Below are positions 18,089 through 24,934 of a stretch of 32,095 nt of DNA, piece after piece. The first letter of the stretch is position 1, and every line of letters begins with the position of its first letter. The stretch is from Motiliproteus sp036960405. GTDB lineage: Bacteria; Pseudomonadota; Gammaproteobacteria; Pseudomonadales; Balneatricaceae. The position numbers and the translations under genes are program-made. The stretch lies in the NCBI GenBank assembly GCA_036960405.1, contig JBALWS010000040.1:1-32095 (forward strand). Direction: 5' to 3'. The notes under the pieces are model-generated. The model had not been told where the DNA came from and did no database searches. It worked only from the letters and a program-made list of their open reading frames with translations.

Positions 18089-18284
18089 AGCCAGTCAAAC
18101 AAAGTGATGCGACCTTCGGTTGTTCTTTGTTAGCGCTGTTTACCTCTTGATTAGATCTATACTTCTAGATTGTCGTGAATAGCGCTGAATTACTCTGATC
18201 GATAGTGATATGCGCTTGATGCCACTTGTTGTTGAAGGCCAGGGATGCTGCTTCGCCGAGTGCTGTCTGTGAGCTGCGAGTGTA

Positions 18285-19064
18285 TTGGGGGCCTATGTTG
18301 TGAATCGAATCGGCTTGATATGTTGTGTTGTGGTATTGCTCTGGAGTGAGGCTGAACTGTCTTATGCGGAGAAACTCAAAGTGGCCGGAACTTGGTGGTG
18401 CCCCTATATCTGTTATCCAGACGAAGATAAGCCTGGAATTATGGTCGAGGTCATTCGTGCTGTATTAACAAAGCATGATTACCAAATTGATTATTACGAA
18501 ATTCCATGGGGGCGAGCTATTAATGAAACCCAGTTGGGAAACTATGATGCTTTGCTAGGTGCTGCTCGGGTTGATGCGCCAGGTTTATTGTTTCCAGAGC
18601 AAGAGTTGACCTCGTCACAAATGTGTTTTTTCTCACGAAATTCAAGTAAGTGGCAGTATGAAGGAATAGAGTCGTTAAAACATGTTGATATCTGTGTACT
18701 GAAAGATGATTCGTTTGATTCTGATATTGATGCCTATATAAATAATCAATCTAATTCGGATTCTGTGACCTTTGTTTATTCTTCTGGCTATCTAGAAAGA
18801 ATGTTTAAGATGGTAGAGATTGGAAGGTGTAATGCTGCACTATCTGAAAAAAATGTTGTTGGACTATATATCAATGATGGCTCGATAAGTGACATTTTTA
18901 AAAATGTAGGTTGCGCCAATCAACTTAAATCATATTTAGCCATATCACCAAAATATAAAGACAGAAAAAAGTTGCTTGGAATCATCAATAAAGAGATAAC
19001 GATTCTGCGAGAGTCTGGGCAGATGCAAGTTATTTTAAATAAATATGGTTTGGGTAACCCCTGA
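18285..19064 (+). CDS. Periplasmic solute-binding protein, family 3 (orphan)
   Basis: A 259-residue secreted protein like the amino-acid-type periplasmic binding proteins. A hydrophobic signal (LICCVVVLLWSEAELSYA) is followed by the lobe-I pattern LKVAGTWWCPYICYPDEDKP, GIMVEVIRAVL and YYEIPWGRAI, then a YDALLGAARVD block. No permease or ATPase gene is adjacent, so it may serve a sensor or a transporter elsewhere. The start is uncertain: TTG at 18285, or GTG at 18300, which sits 8 nt after GGGGG. From about 18600 to 19060 the gene is strikingly AT-rich compared with its upstream neighbours, a sign of acquisition. It is the first gene of the accessory region and precedes the creatininase gene. 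Confidence 0.78.
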   Translation: MGAYVVNRIGLICCVVVLLWSEAELSYAEKLKVAGTWWCPYICYPDEDKPGIMVEVIRAVLTKHDYQIDYYEIPWGRAINETQLGNYDALLGAARVDAPGLLFPEQELTSSQMCFFSRNSSKWQYEGIESLKHVDICVLKDDSFDSDIDAYINNQSNSDSVTFVYSSGYLERMFKMVEIGRCNAALSEKNVVGLYINDGSISDIFKNVGCANQLKSYLAISPKYKDRKKLLGIINKEITILRESGQMQVILNKYGLGNP

Positions 19065-19407
19065 TTAAGCCCCACGTCATTTCTGGCGTACTGACGGGTC
19101 CGCACTTCGTGCAGTAGCCATCCTCTGCGGGGTAATTACTGCTGTTTAATCGATCAAAACTTCCCTCCTGCGGATAGTTTCTGGCTATCTGCACGTGATC
19201 TCGTTGCCTGCTGAGGCTGTCATCCTCTGTCCTGATAGTCAGCTAACAAGGGGCCTGCGGCTATGCAGGCAGAGGTGTGTATTTGCATGTCAAATACTGG
19301 CATTTGATATATTAATTTAATAAATGATCTGGCTGGCCTTATGATTGGCCCACAACGTATCAGAAGTCTCTATAACAAGAATCGAACTTATTACAGGTAG
19401 GTATGCA
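19065..19407. other. Intergenic region upstream of creatininase
   Basis: No gene is supported here. The first 200 bp are more GC-rich than the preceding gene and hold a short hairpin GCCTGC / GGCTAT / GCAGGC (19253-19270). It is followed by an operator-like set of ATTTG/CAAAT half-sites and an AT-rich stretch near 19306-19325 that could hold the promoter. Confidence 0.6.
19279..19307. promoter_or_regulatory. Operator-like triple half-site before creatininase
   Basis: GTATTTG (19279-19285) and CAAATAC (19291-19297) form a perfect 7-bp inverted repeat with 5-nt spacing. The TCAAAT (19290-19295) pairs again with ATTTGA (19302-19307) across 6 nt. Three alternating half-sites about 100 bp before the creatininase start fit a regulator binding array, for instance for a LysR protein. 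The regulator is inferred, not shown. Confidence 0.45.
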
Positions 19408-20187
19408 ATGGCGCAAAAAACAGTATTCGCTGCTGAGCTTCCATGGCCGGATTATGACGAAAAAGTCCGTAGCAGTAATCCACCACTACTGATCCCCATC
19501 GGCTCGATGGAACAGCATGGGCATCATATGCCGATGCATGTCGATGTACTGCTGCCTACTGAGTTTTCCAGACGGATTGCTGAAGAGGTTGATGGTTTAG
19601 TCGCTCAGCCCTTTTTGTACGGTTATAAGTCGCACCCAAAGTCAGGCGGAGGGAATCACCTTCCAGGGACTGCGAGCCTGGATGGTGCAACGATGGTTGC
19701 GGCGCTCAAGGATATTATTAAAGAGTATGTGCGCCATGGTATTCGTCAGATTGTTTTGATGAACGGTCATTTTGAAAACTCATGGTTCATTATCGAAGGT
19801 GTCGATATTGCGCTGCGTGAGCTGCGCTGGGATGGCATTGACGACGTTAAAATCGTTGTGTTGTCTTATTGGGACTTTGTCACCGACGCCACTATTGAAA
19901 AATTATACCCAGATGGTTTTACCGGCTGGGACATAGAGCATGGTGGTGTGCTAGAAACCTCTTTAATGCTGGCGCTATATCCTGATCTGGTTCAAATGGA
20001 GCGCGCGGTAATTCACCCGCCAGCGACTTTTCCTCCATACGATGTTTATCCGGTTAATCCAGATTGGATTCCGGCGAGTGGCACGCTTTCATCCCCTGAA
20101 CAGGCTAGCAAGGAGAAAGGTGAAATTCTTTTGGATGTTTGTACAAAAGGAATTATCGAAGCGTTAAAAGTAGAGTTTGGTGAATAA
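19408..20187 (+). CDS. crnA: Creatininase (creatinine amidohydrolase)
   Basis: Opens creatinine to creatine reversibly, using two metal ions in the cytoplasm. The 259 residues align from end to end with Pseudomonas creatininase as I remember it. The metal ligands Glu35, His37 and Asp46 lie in GSMEQHGHHMPMHVDVLLP, His121 and Glu123 in LMNGHFENS, and His178 in WDIEHGG. The segments YGYKSHPKSGGGNHLPGT and HPPATFPPYDV are creatininase-specific rather than general to the family. I chose the ATG at 19408, after AGGTAG, because an upstream in-frame start adds 21 unrelated residues. Creatinase follows 149 bp downstream, so the product feeds directly into the next enzyme. Confidence 0.95.
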   Translation: MAQKTVFAAELPWPDYDEKVRSSNPPLLIPIGSMEQHGHHMPMHVDVLLPTEFSRRIAEEVDGLVAQPFLYGYKSHPKSGGGNHLPGTASLDGATMVAALKDIIKEYVRHGIRQIVLMNGHFENSWFIIEGVDIALRELRWDGIDDVKIVVLSYWDFVTDATIEKLYPDGFTGWDIEHGGVLETSLMLALYPDLVQMERAVIHPPATFPPYDVYPVNPDWIPASGTLSSPEQASKEKGEILLDVCTKGIIEALKVEFGE

Positions 20188-20336
20188 GATTAGCCGGGTT
20201 CAGGTTGGTTGTTGATTTCCGTGGTTGGTTTGAATAATCCAAACATTTTGGAGTGTTTAAATCATTCGGGTTTTGTAAATAAAAAAACAAATGAAAAGTT
20301 AAAGCTTTTCTAATTACGCTCCCTAAGGAGGATACA

Positions 20337-21560
20337 ATGGTAAATGTAGACGACATGTTGCATGTTATGAAGTGGAACAATGGTGAAAAAGAGTATTCAC
20401 CTTTTTCAGGCGCCGAGATGGATCGTCGCCAGAATGATGTGCGTAAGTGGATGGCCAGTAATGATGTCGATGCGTCACTGTTCACTTCGTATCACTGCAT
20501 TAACTACTATTCAGGCTTCTTGTACTGCTACTTCGGTCGTAAGTACGGCATGGTCATTGATCAGGACAATGCAACAACCATCTCGGCGGGTATCGATGGC
20601 GGTCAGCCTTATCGTCGTTCGCACGGTGATAACATCACTTACAGTGATTGGAAAAAAGATAACTTCTTCACTGCTATTAAAAGCCTGCTCAAGCCTGGCG
20701 TTAAACGCATTGGTATTGAATTTGACCACGTTCATTTGGATTACCGCAGTCAGTTAGAAGCAGCTCTGCCTGGCATTGAATTTGTTGACGTTGGTCAGCC
20801 ATCGATGTGGATGCGTAGCATCAAATCTGACGAAGAGATCAAGCTCATCAAAGAAGGTGCGCGTACTGCTGACATCGGCGGTTTTGCCTGCGCAGCGGCT
20901 ATCAAAGCGGGTGTGCCCGAGCATGAGATCGCGATCGCCACGACCAATGCGATGATTCGTGAAATCGCCAGCAACCACCCATACGTGGAGCTGATGGACA
21001 CTTGGACCTGGTTCCAGTCTGGCATCAACACTGATGGCGCACACAATCCGGTTACCAACAAAAAAGTAGCGTCTGGCGATATTCTGAGCCTGAATACTTT
21101 CCCAATGATTTTCGGTTATTACACCGCATTGGAGCGTACCCTGTTCTGTGATCACGTCTCTGATGCGCACCTTGACCTATGGGAAAAGAACGTTGCGGTT
21201 CACCGTCGTGGTCTTGAGCTGATCAAGCCCGGAGCCAAGTGTAGCGAGATTGCTGCAGAGCTGAATGAAATGTACCGCGAGTGGGATCTGCTCAAGTACC
21301 GTTCATTCGGTTACGGTCACTCCTTCGGCGTACTGTCTCATTACTATGGGCGTGAAGCTGGTGTTGAACTGCGTGAGGATGTCGATACTGTTCTGGAGCC
21401 AAACATGGTTGTTTCCATGGAGCCTATGATCATGCTGCCTGAAGGGGTGCCGGGTGCTGGTGGTTACCGTGAGCACGATATTCTGGTAGTGGGTGAAACC
21501 GACGCTGAGAACATCACCAAGTTCCCATTCGGACCAGAGCACAACATCATCCAGAATTAA
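20337..21560 (+). CDS. Creatinase (creatine amidinohydrolase)
   Basis: Hydrolyses creatine to sarcosine and urea. It is a metal-free member of the pita-bread (M24 peptidase-like) fold and works as a homodimer. The 407 residues match Pseudomonas creatinase throughout. The catalytic His236 lies in SGINTDGAHNPVT, Glu266 in YTALERTLF, Arg339 in HYYGREAG and Glu362 in VSMEPMIMLPEG. These correspond to His232, Glu262, Arg335 and Glu358 of the Pseudomonas enzyme with a constant offset of four. The start is firm, since a perfect AAGGAGG precedes the ATG at 20337. A strong terminator follows, so creatininase and creatinase form one likely transcription unit. No sarcosine oxidase, sarcosine dehydrogenase or urease gene is in view. 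Confidence 0.96.
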   Translation: MVNVDDMLHVMKWNNGEKEYSPFSGAEMDRRQNDVRKWMASNDVDASLFTSYHCINYYSGFLYCYFGRKYGMVIDQDNATTISAGIDGGQPYRRSHGDNITYSDWKKDNFFTAIKSLLKPGVKRIGIEFDHVHLDYRSQLEAALPGIEFVDVGQPSMWMRSIKSDEEIKLIKEGARTADIGGFACAAAIKAGVPEHEIAIATTNAMIREIASNHPYVELMDTWTWFQSGINTDGAHNPVTNKKVASGDILSLNTFPMIFGYYTALERTLFCDHVSDAHLDLWEKNVAVHRRGLELIKPGAKCSEIAAELNEMYREWDLLKYRSFGYGHSFGVLSHYYGREAGVELREDVDTVLEPNMVVSMEPMIMLPEGVPGAGGYREHDILVVGETDAENITKFPFGPEHNIIQN

Positions 21561-21579
21561 GGGTTGAATGTTGTTTGCT

Positions 21580-21605
21580 AAAGCCGGCCAATGTGCCGGC
21601 TTTTT
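21580..21605 (+). terminator. Rho-independent terminator after creatinase
   Basis: The stem AAAGCCGGC / GCCGGCTTT has a 6-nt loop and runs into TTTTT. It starts 19 bp after the creatinase stop codon and closes the creatinine gene pair. Confidence 0.92.
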
Positions 21606-21884
21606 AGTTTATCAGTGTTTTGGTTAACGTTAATCCGCGCTATTGGTGGGTCGTGAGGGGGACGGTATCTCCATGCGGGTGGGTGTGAGCAGGCTCAACA
21701 CTGCTGGATGTTCGGCTGGCAGTGATCTACCTGCGAAAAGCAGGCGCTGCGTTGTAATCAGTTAAGAAAGGGGAAGTGCCAGCTGGCGGTTGGGAAGTCT
21801 TTGATTTAGTCCAATATCGTTTTGTAAGAGCAGAAATGTAGGGGGCTTAATCAAGTGCTCCTTAATCATTTGGCGGTGTTATCT
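21606..21884. other. Intergenic region between convergent creatinase and LysR genes
   Basis: No coding signal is recognised on either strand. Beyond the terminator I see no strong hairpin, repeat or ribosome binding site. Confidence 0.5.
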
Positions 21885-22802
21885 CTAAACCAGATACGCG
21901 TCAGGTAGCATTAACTTACTGTTGTTGATCGATTGGTGTTGGCGGCTCTGGCTAAATCCTTTGCGGAGGTAGTCAAGCAGCTTTTTTGAAGCGGGAGTTA
22001 AACTGTTTTTGTCGTAGTTGAGACCGATGGTGACATTGCCGAGATCGGGTAGATATTGAAACCCTTTGTTTGGGGTAGTCAGTCTTTTCGGAACGGTGCT
22101 GATTGCGAGTGCACTGATGCACAGACCGGCTTCGATTGCCGATAGGATGCCCAGCAGGCTGGATGTGCTATACAGCACCCGCCAGGGGATGTTGGCTTTG
22201 TTCAGGGCCTGGGTAATGTGTTGCCGATAAATGCAGCCCTTGGGATACAGCACCAGCGGGATGGGTTGCTTGGGGTCGCTTTCAAACGAGGGGTTTATCG
22301 CCCAGCGCAGCGGTTCCACAATGTAATCTCCCTCCTCAAACTCGTCGCTAGGGTGGTTGTCCATTGTCATCACCAGATCAAAATTACCCTTTTTGAAGTC
22401 TTGGCGTAGATGGCTGCTCAGGTCCGAGCTGACATCTAGGGTAATGTTGGGGTAAGCGTTGACGAATTTGGATAGCATCATCGATAGGTAAGAGATCTCA
22501 AAGTCATTGGGAATCCCCAGTCGGACCGAGCCACTTACCGTGGTGGTCGTTAAACGTGAAATCACGGCATCATTTGTTTCCAAAATTTTTCTGGCGTGGT
22601 TGTACAAAACCTGACCCTCCTCGGTCAGTGACAGGCCTCCAGAGCGATCAAACAGTTGTACGTTAACCAGATCTTCTAAACGTTTTAGTTGCAGGCTAAT
22701 GGCTGGTTGTGAGCGCCCAAGTGCTTCTCCTGCAAGGGTAAATCCGCCCAAATCATTGATGGTAACGAATGTTCTCAACTGATCCATCGGTAAATTTTTC
22801 AT
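21885..22802 (-). CDS. LysR-family transcriptional regulator (copy A)
   Basis: A 305-residue LysR-type regulator with an N-terminal winged helix-turn-helix (PMDQLRTFVTINDLGGFTLA, then GRSQPAISLQLKRLED, residues about 5-45) and an effector-binding domain with the pattern VRLGIPNDFE. The effector is unknown. It is transcribed away from the molybdenum hydroxylase operon, the usual geometry for a LysR gene and its target, with 710 bp between them. It converges on creatinase. A second LysR gene at 31492 encodes a close paralogue (about 137 of 201 aligned residues identical by eye), including the same MKNLPMD start. An imperfect inverted repeat 24 bp upstream may be its autoregulatory site. Confidence 0.93.
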   Translation of the reverse strand: MKNLPMDQLRTFVTINDLGGFTLAGEALGRSQPAISLQLKRLEDLVNVQLFDRSGGLSLTEEGQVLYNHARKILETNDAVISRLTTTTVSGSVRLGIPNDFEISYLSMMLSKFVNAYPNITLDVSSDLSSHLRQDFKKGNFDLVMTMDNHPSDEFEEGDYIVEPLRWAINPSFESDPKQPIPLVLYPKGCIYRQHITQALNKANIPWRVLYSTSSLLGILSAIEAGLCISALAISTVPKRLTTPNKGFQYLPDLGNVTIGLNYDKNSLTPASKKLLDYLRKGFSQSRQHQSINNSKLMLPDAYLV

Positions 22803-22825
22803 TTAAGTACTCCTGCTTGCCGATG

Positions 22826-22854
22826 CTTGAGAATATCGTTAGGCATTTCTTAAG
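22826..22854. promoter_or_regulatory. Possible LysR-A autoregulatory inverted repeat
   Basis: CTTGAGAA and TTCTTAAG form an inverted repeat with one mismatch and a 13-nt spacer. The repeat starts 24 bp from the LysR-A start codon, on the divergent promoter side where LysR proteins usually bind. The binding is inferred. Confidence 0.35.
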
Positions 22855-23202
22855 TAAATACTACGAACATGATAATAACTAATACAAATGGTCTGTTGGT
22901 GCCCTCCGATGGTGAATCGATCCGTGCAAGGCGTGCGAGTTGGCGTACTGCAGCGATAGCCATTATTGATAAGTTTCAGGTTGGAATGACGCAGCTGGTC
23001 TGCTGCGGTATTTGCCACTGCAAAGCGGATTCAGGCGTTGAATATAAACCTCTGTTGATCTTAATTCTTTGTTTTTATGGGTTTAATTTAGTTTCAATAT
23101 GATGTTGCAGAGCTTGTTTCGAGACTTGTTTGTTGGGTAGGTATAAGAAAAGTAAATACAGAGATTGCTATTATTAATTACTAAAATGACATGTGGAGGG
23201 TT

Positions 23203-23298
23203 ATGCTTTTATCAGTGGAACAGAGCCCGGATATCTCAAGGAAAGAGAAAGAGGTGAGTGACAAGCCTCTAGCTGGCATTGAGTGGACGATGCCATGA
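23203..23298 (+). CDS. Possible small leader ORF before the Mo-hydroxylase operon
   Basis: A 31-codon frame (MLLSVEQSPDISRKEKE...) begins with an ATG preceded at ideal distance by GGAGGG. That is a stronger ribosome binding site than those of several full genes here. The peptide is hydrophilic and charged, has no recognised similarity, and ends 214 bp before the FAD-subunit gene. It could be a regulatory leader peptide, the start of a decayed gene, or chance. I see no family match and claim no function. Confidence 0.28.
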   Translation: MLLSVEQSPDISRKEKEVSDKPLAGIEWTMP

Positions 23299-23512
23299 GT
23301 TTTCAGGAATCGCCATCCAGTCAATGTGTATCTTGGCTTATCTGGGTGCTTGCTAGGGTGGTTGGTGAAGGTTGTCGGTCAGCTACTGTAGTAATTAGCG
23401 GTGCTAATAAAGATCTGCTGTTAGCGAATAGGCAAGCTCTTAGCGTTGGGTCTTGTACCAAAGCTTAGATGCTGCAGCGATAGTACAAAAATAAAATAAA
23501 AGGAGATCGGCT

Positions 23513-24394
23513 GTGACAAGATATTTTGAATATCTCCGTCCTAAGACTGTAAGTGAAGCTGTGGAGCTTAAGGCTCTTCATGGTGATAGCGCTAAGTTCT
23601 GGGCAGGTGGCACGGATATGATGCTGCAGTGGAAGGGTGGGGTTGTTTCTCCCGATTACTGTATAGATCTTAGCTACCTGACTGAACTGCGTTACGTGCA
23701 GCAGGATGGTAATAGTCTTCGCATTGGTGCGTTGGCTACCCTCGATGATATCGATCGAAATTCAGGCCTGGGTGCATTGAGTGCAACCTTGGGTGCAACT
23801 GCGCGACTGATGTGTACCCAGCAGTCACGCACCATCGCCACTCTCGGTGGCAACCTATGTAATGGTTCGCCCTCTGCCGATATGTACCCCACTCTGGTAG
23901 TGATGGGTGCCGTGGTGAAAATCCTCGGGCCAAACGGTGAGAGAACCATGCCTTTGGACGAGTTCCATACTGGCGTGAGAAAAACCGCTCTGGCCGACGA
24001 TGAAATTTTGGTTGAAATTGTTGTTCCTGAAATTGATGCAAAATCGGCAGGGCATTACAACCGAGTAGCACGAACCGTCGTAGATATCGCATTGGTAAGT
24101 TCTGCAGCATTTATTAAGTTGGGCGACAACGGTGTGGTCGAGCGTGCAGGCATCGCTTTAGGTGGTGTGGCGCCAACGGTGCTACGTGTTGTCGAGGCTG
24201 AAAATATGCTGCTGGGTAAGACATTGGCGTCTATCGATGAAGCGCTAATTGCCGATATTTCTCAGCAGGCGATGAGTTCTGCTGTAGCGATCACGGATAT
24301 TCGAGCCAGCAAAGAATACCGTACAGAGATGACCTCGGTGTTAACCAAGAGAGCGATTCGTCACTGTATTGAAGAGTTAGGAGGTACCGAGTAA
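23513..24394 (+). CDS. Molybdenum hydroxylase FAD subunit (CoxM/XdhB-like)
   Basis: The 293-residue FAD-binding subunit of a three-part xanthine-oxidase-family enzyme. It passes electrons from the 2Fe-2S centres to an acceptor. The two FAD-binding loops are present: FWAGGTDMMLQWKGG near residues 30-44, and TIATLGGNLCNGSPSADMYP near 107-126. The C-terminal CO-dehydrogenase flavoprotein domain has AGIALGGVAPTVLRV. The start is a GTG at 23513 preceded by AGGAG. The stop codon overlaps the next start (TAATG), so the subunits are translationally coupled. Order and lengths fit the medium-small-large arrangement of the family. Confidence 0.93.
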   Translation: MTRYFEYLRPKTVSEAVELKALHGDSAKFWAGGTDMMLQWKGGVVSPDYCIDLSYLTELRYVQQDGNSLRIGALATLDDIDRNSGLGALSATLGATARLMCTQQSRTIATLGGNLCNGSPSADMYPTLVVMGAVVKILGPNGERTMPLDEFHTGVRKTALADDEILVEIVVPEIDAKSAGHYNRVARTVVDIALVSSAAFIKLGDNGVVERAGIALGGVAPTVLRVVEAENMLLGKTLASIDEALIADISQQAMSSAVAITDIRASKEYRTEMTSVLTKRAIRHCIEELGGTE

Positions 24395-24873
24395 TGCCAT
24401 TATTAAATGTCAATGGGCGTGATTTTGACGTCGACTTTCAACCGCATGAGACGCTGTCTTCAGTGCTGCGGGATAAGCTAAATTTGATCGGTACCAAAGT
24501 GTCTTGTGGAGAAGGTGAGTGCGGTTCGTGCACCATTTTTATCGACGGCGCTCCGACGACATCGTGTTTGGTGTTGGCTGGCCAGGTTGAAGGCAAGGCG
24601 ATCACGACCATCGAAGGCCTCGGCGAAAACGGAAAGTTGGATCTGGTTCAGCAAGCCTTTATTGATGAACAGGGGTTCCAGTGTGGCTACTGCACGCCTG
24701 GTTTTATTATGGCGGCTAAAGCCTTCCTTGAAGAAAACCCAGACCCAACTGAGGATGAAGCTAACGACGCGATGAGCGGCAATATCTGCCGCTGTGGCGC
24801 CCATCCCTACATTGTTAAGTCGGTATTGAAAGCTGCTCATGATATTAAGCAGCACAAGAGATTGGTCTACTGA
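24394..24873 (+). CDS. Molybdenum hydroxylase 2Fe-2S subunit (CoxS-like)
   Basis: The 159-residue iron-sulfur subunit that relays electrons between molybdopterin and FAD. Plant-type ferredoxin cysteines Cys38, Cys43, Cys46 and Cys58 lie in CGEGECGSCTIFIDG and TSCLV. The second cluster uses Cys97, Cys100, Cys132 and Cys134 in QCGYCTPGF and NICRCGAH. All eight ligands are present, so the subunit looks functional. The ATG shares its first base with the last base of the preceding stop codon. The large subunit starts 61 bp downstream. Confidence 0.96.
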   Translation: MPLLNVNGRDFDVDFQPHETLSSVLRDKLNLIGTKVSCGEGECGSCTIFIDGAPTTSCLVLAGQVEGKAITTIEGLGENGKLDLVQQAFIDEQGFQCGYCTPGFIMAAKAFLEENPDPTEDEANDAMSGNICRCGAHPYIVKSVLKAAHDIKQHKRLVY

Positions 24874-24934
24874 TTCTGAGATCTCTCTTTCAATCTGGTT
24901 TAACTCAAGAAAAAAATAAAACGGAGTAGCTAGG

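Larger units (their letters stand above)
22803..23512. other. Long divergent leader between LysR-A and the Mo-hydroxylase operon
   Basis: No convincing protein gene fills these 710 bp. Visible structure includes CTTGAGAA (22826-22833) / TTCTTAAG (22847-22854), an 8-bp inverted repeat with one mismatch and 13-nt spacing just upstream of LysR-A. TTTGC (23011-23015) / GCAAA (23020-23024) form a small inverted repeat, and TATAAG at 23142-23147 could be a -10 box without a good -35. A 31-codon reading frame with a strong ribosome binding site starts at 23203. A 77-codon frame at 22869 has no ribosome binding site and is not annotated. Confidence 0.6.

Noticed and set aside
19065..19407. Guanidine-type riboswitch before creatininase
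   Set aside because: I looked for paired hairpins with ACGR loops or other recognisable riboswitch cores because of the guanidino substrate and found none.
22869..23102. 77-codon plus-strand frame between LysR-A and the Mo-hydroxylase genes
   Set aside because: No ribosome binding site, no recognisable domain and irregular composition; it looks like a chance open frame in a leader region.
23283..23468. 61-codon plus-strand frame just before the FAD subunit
   Set aside because: The ATG lacks a ribosome binding site, overlaps the better-initiated 23203 frame and has no family resemblance.
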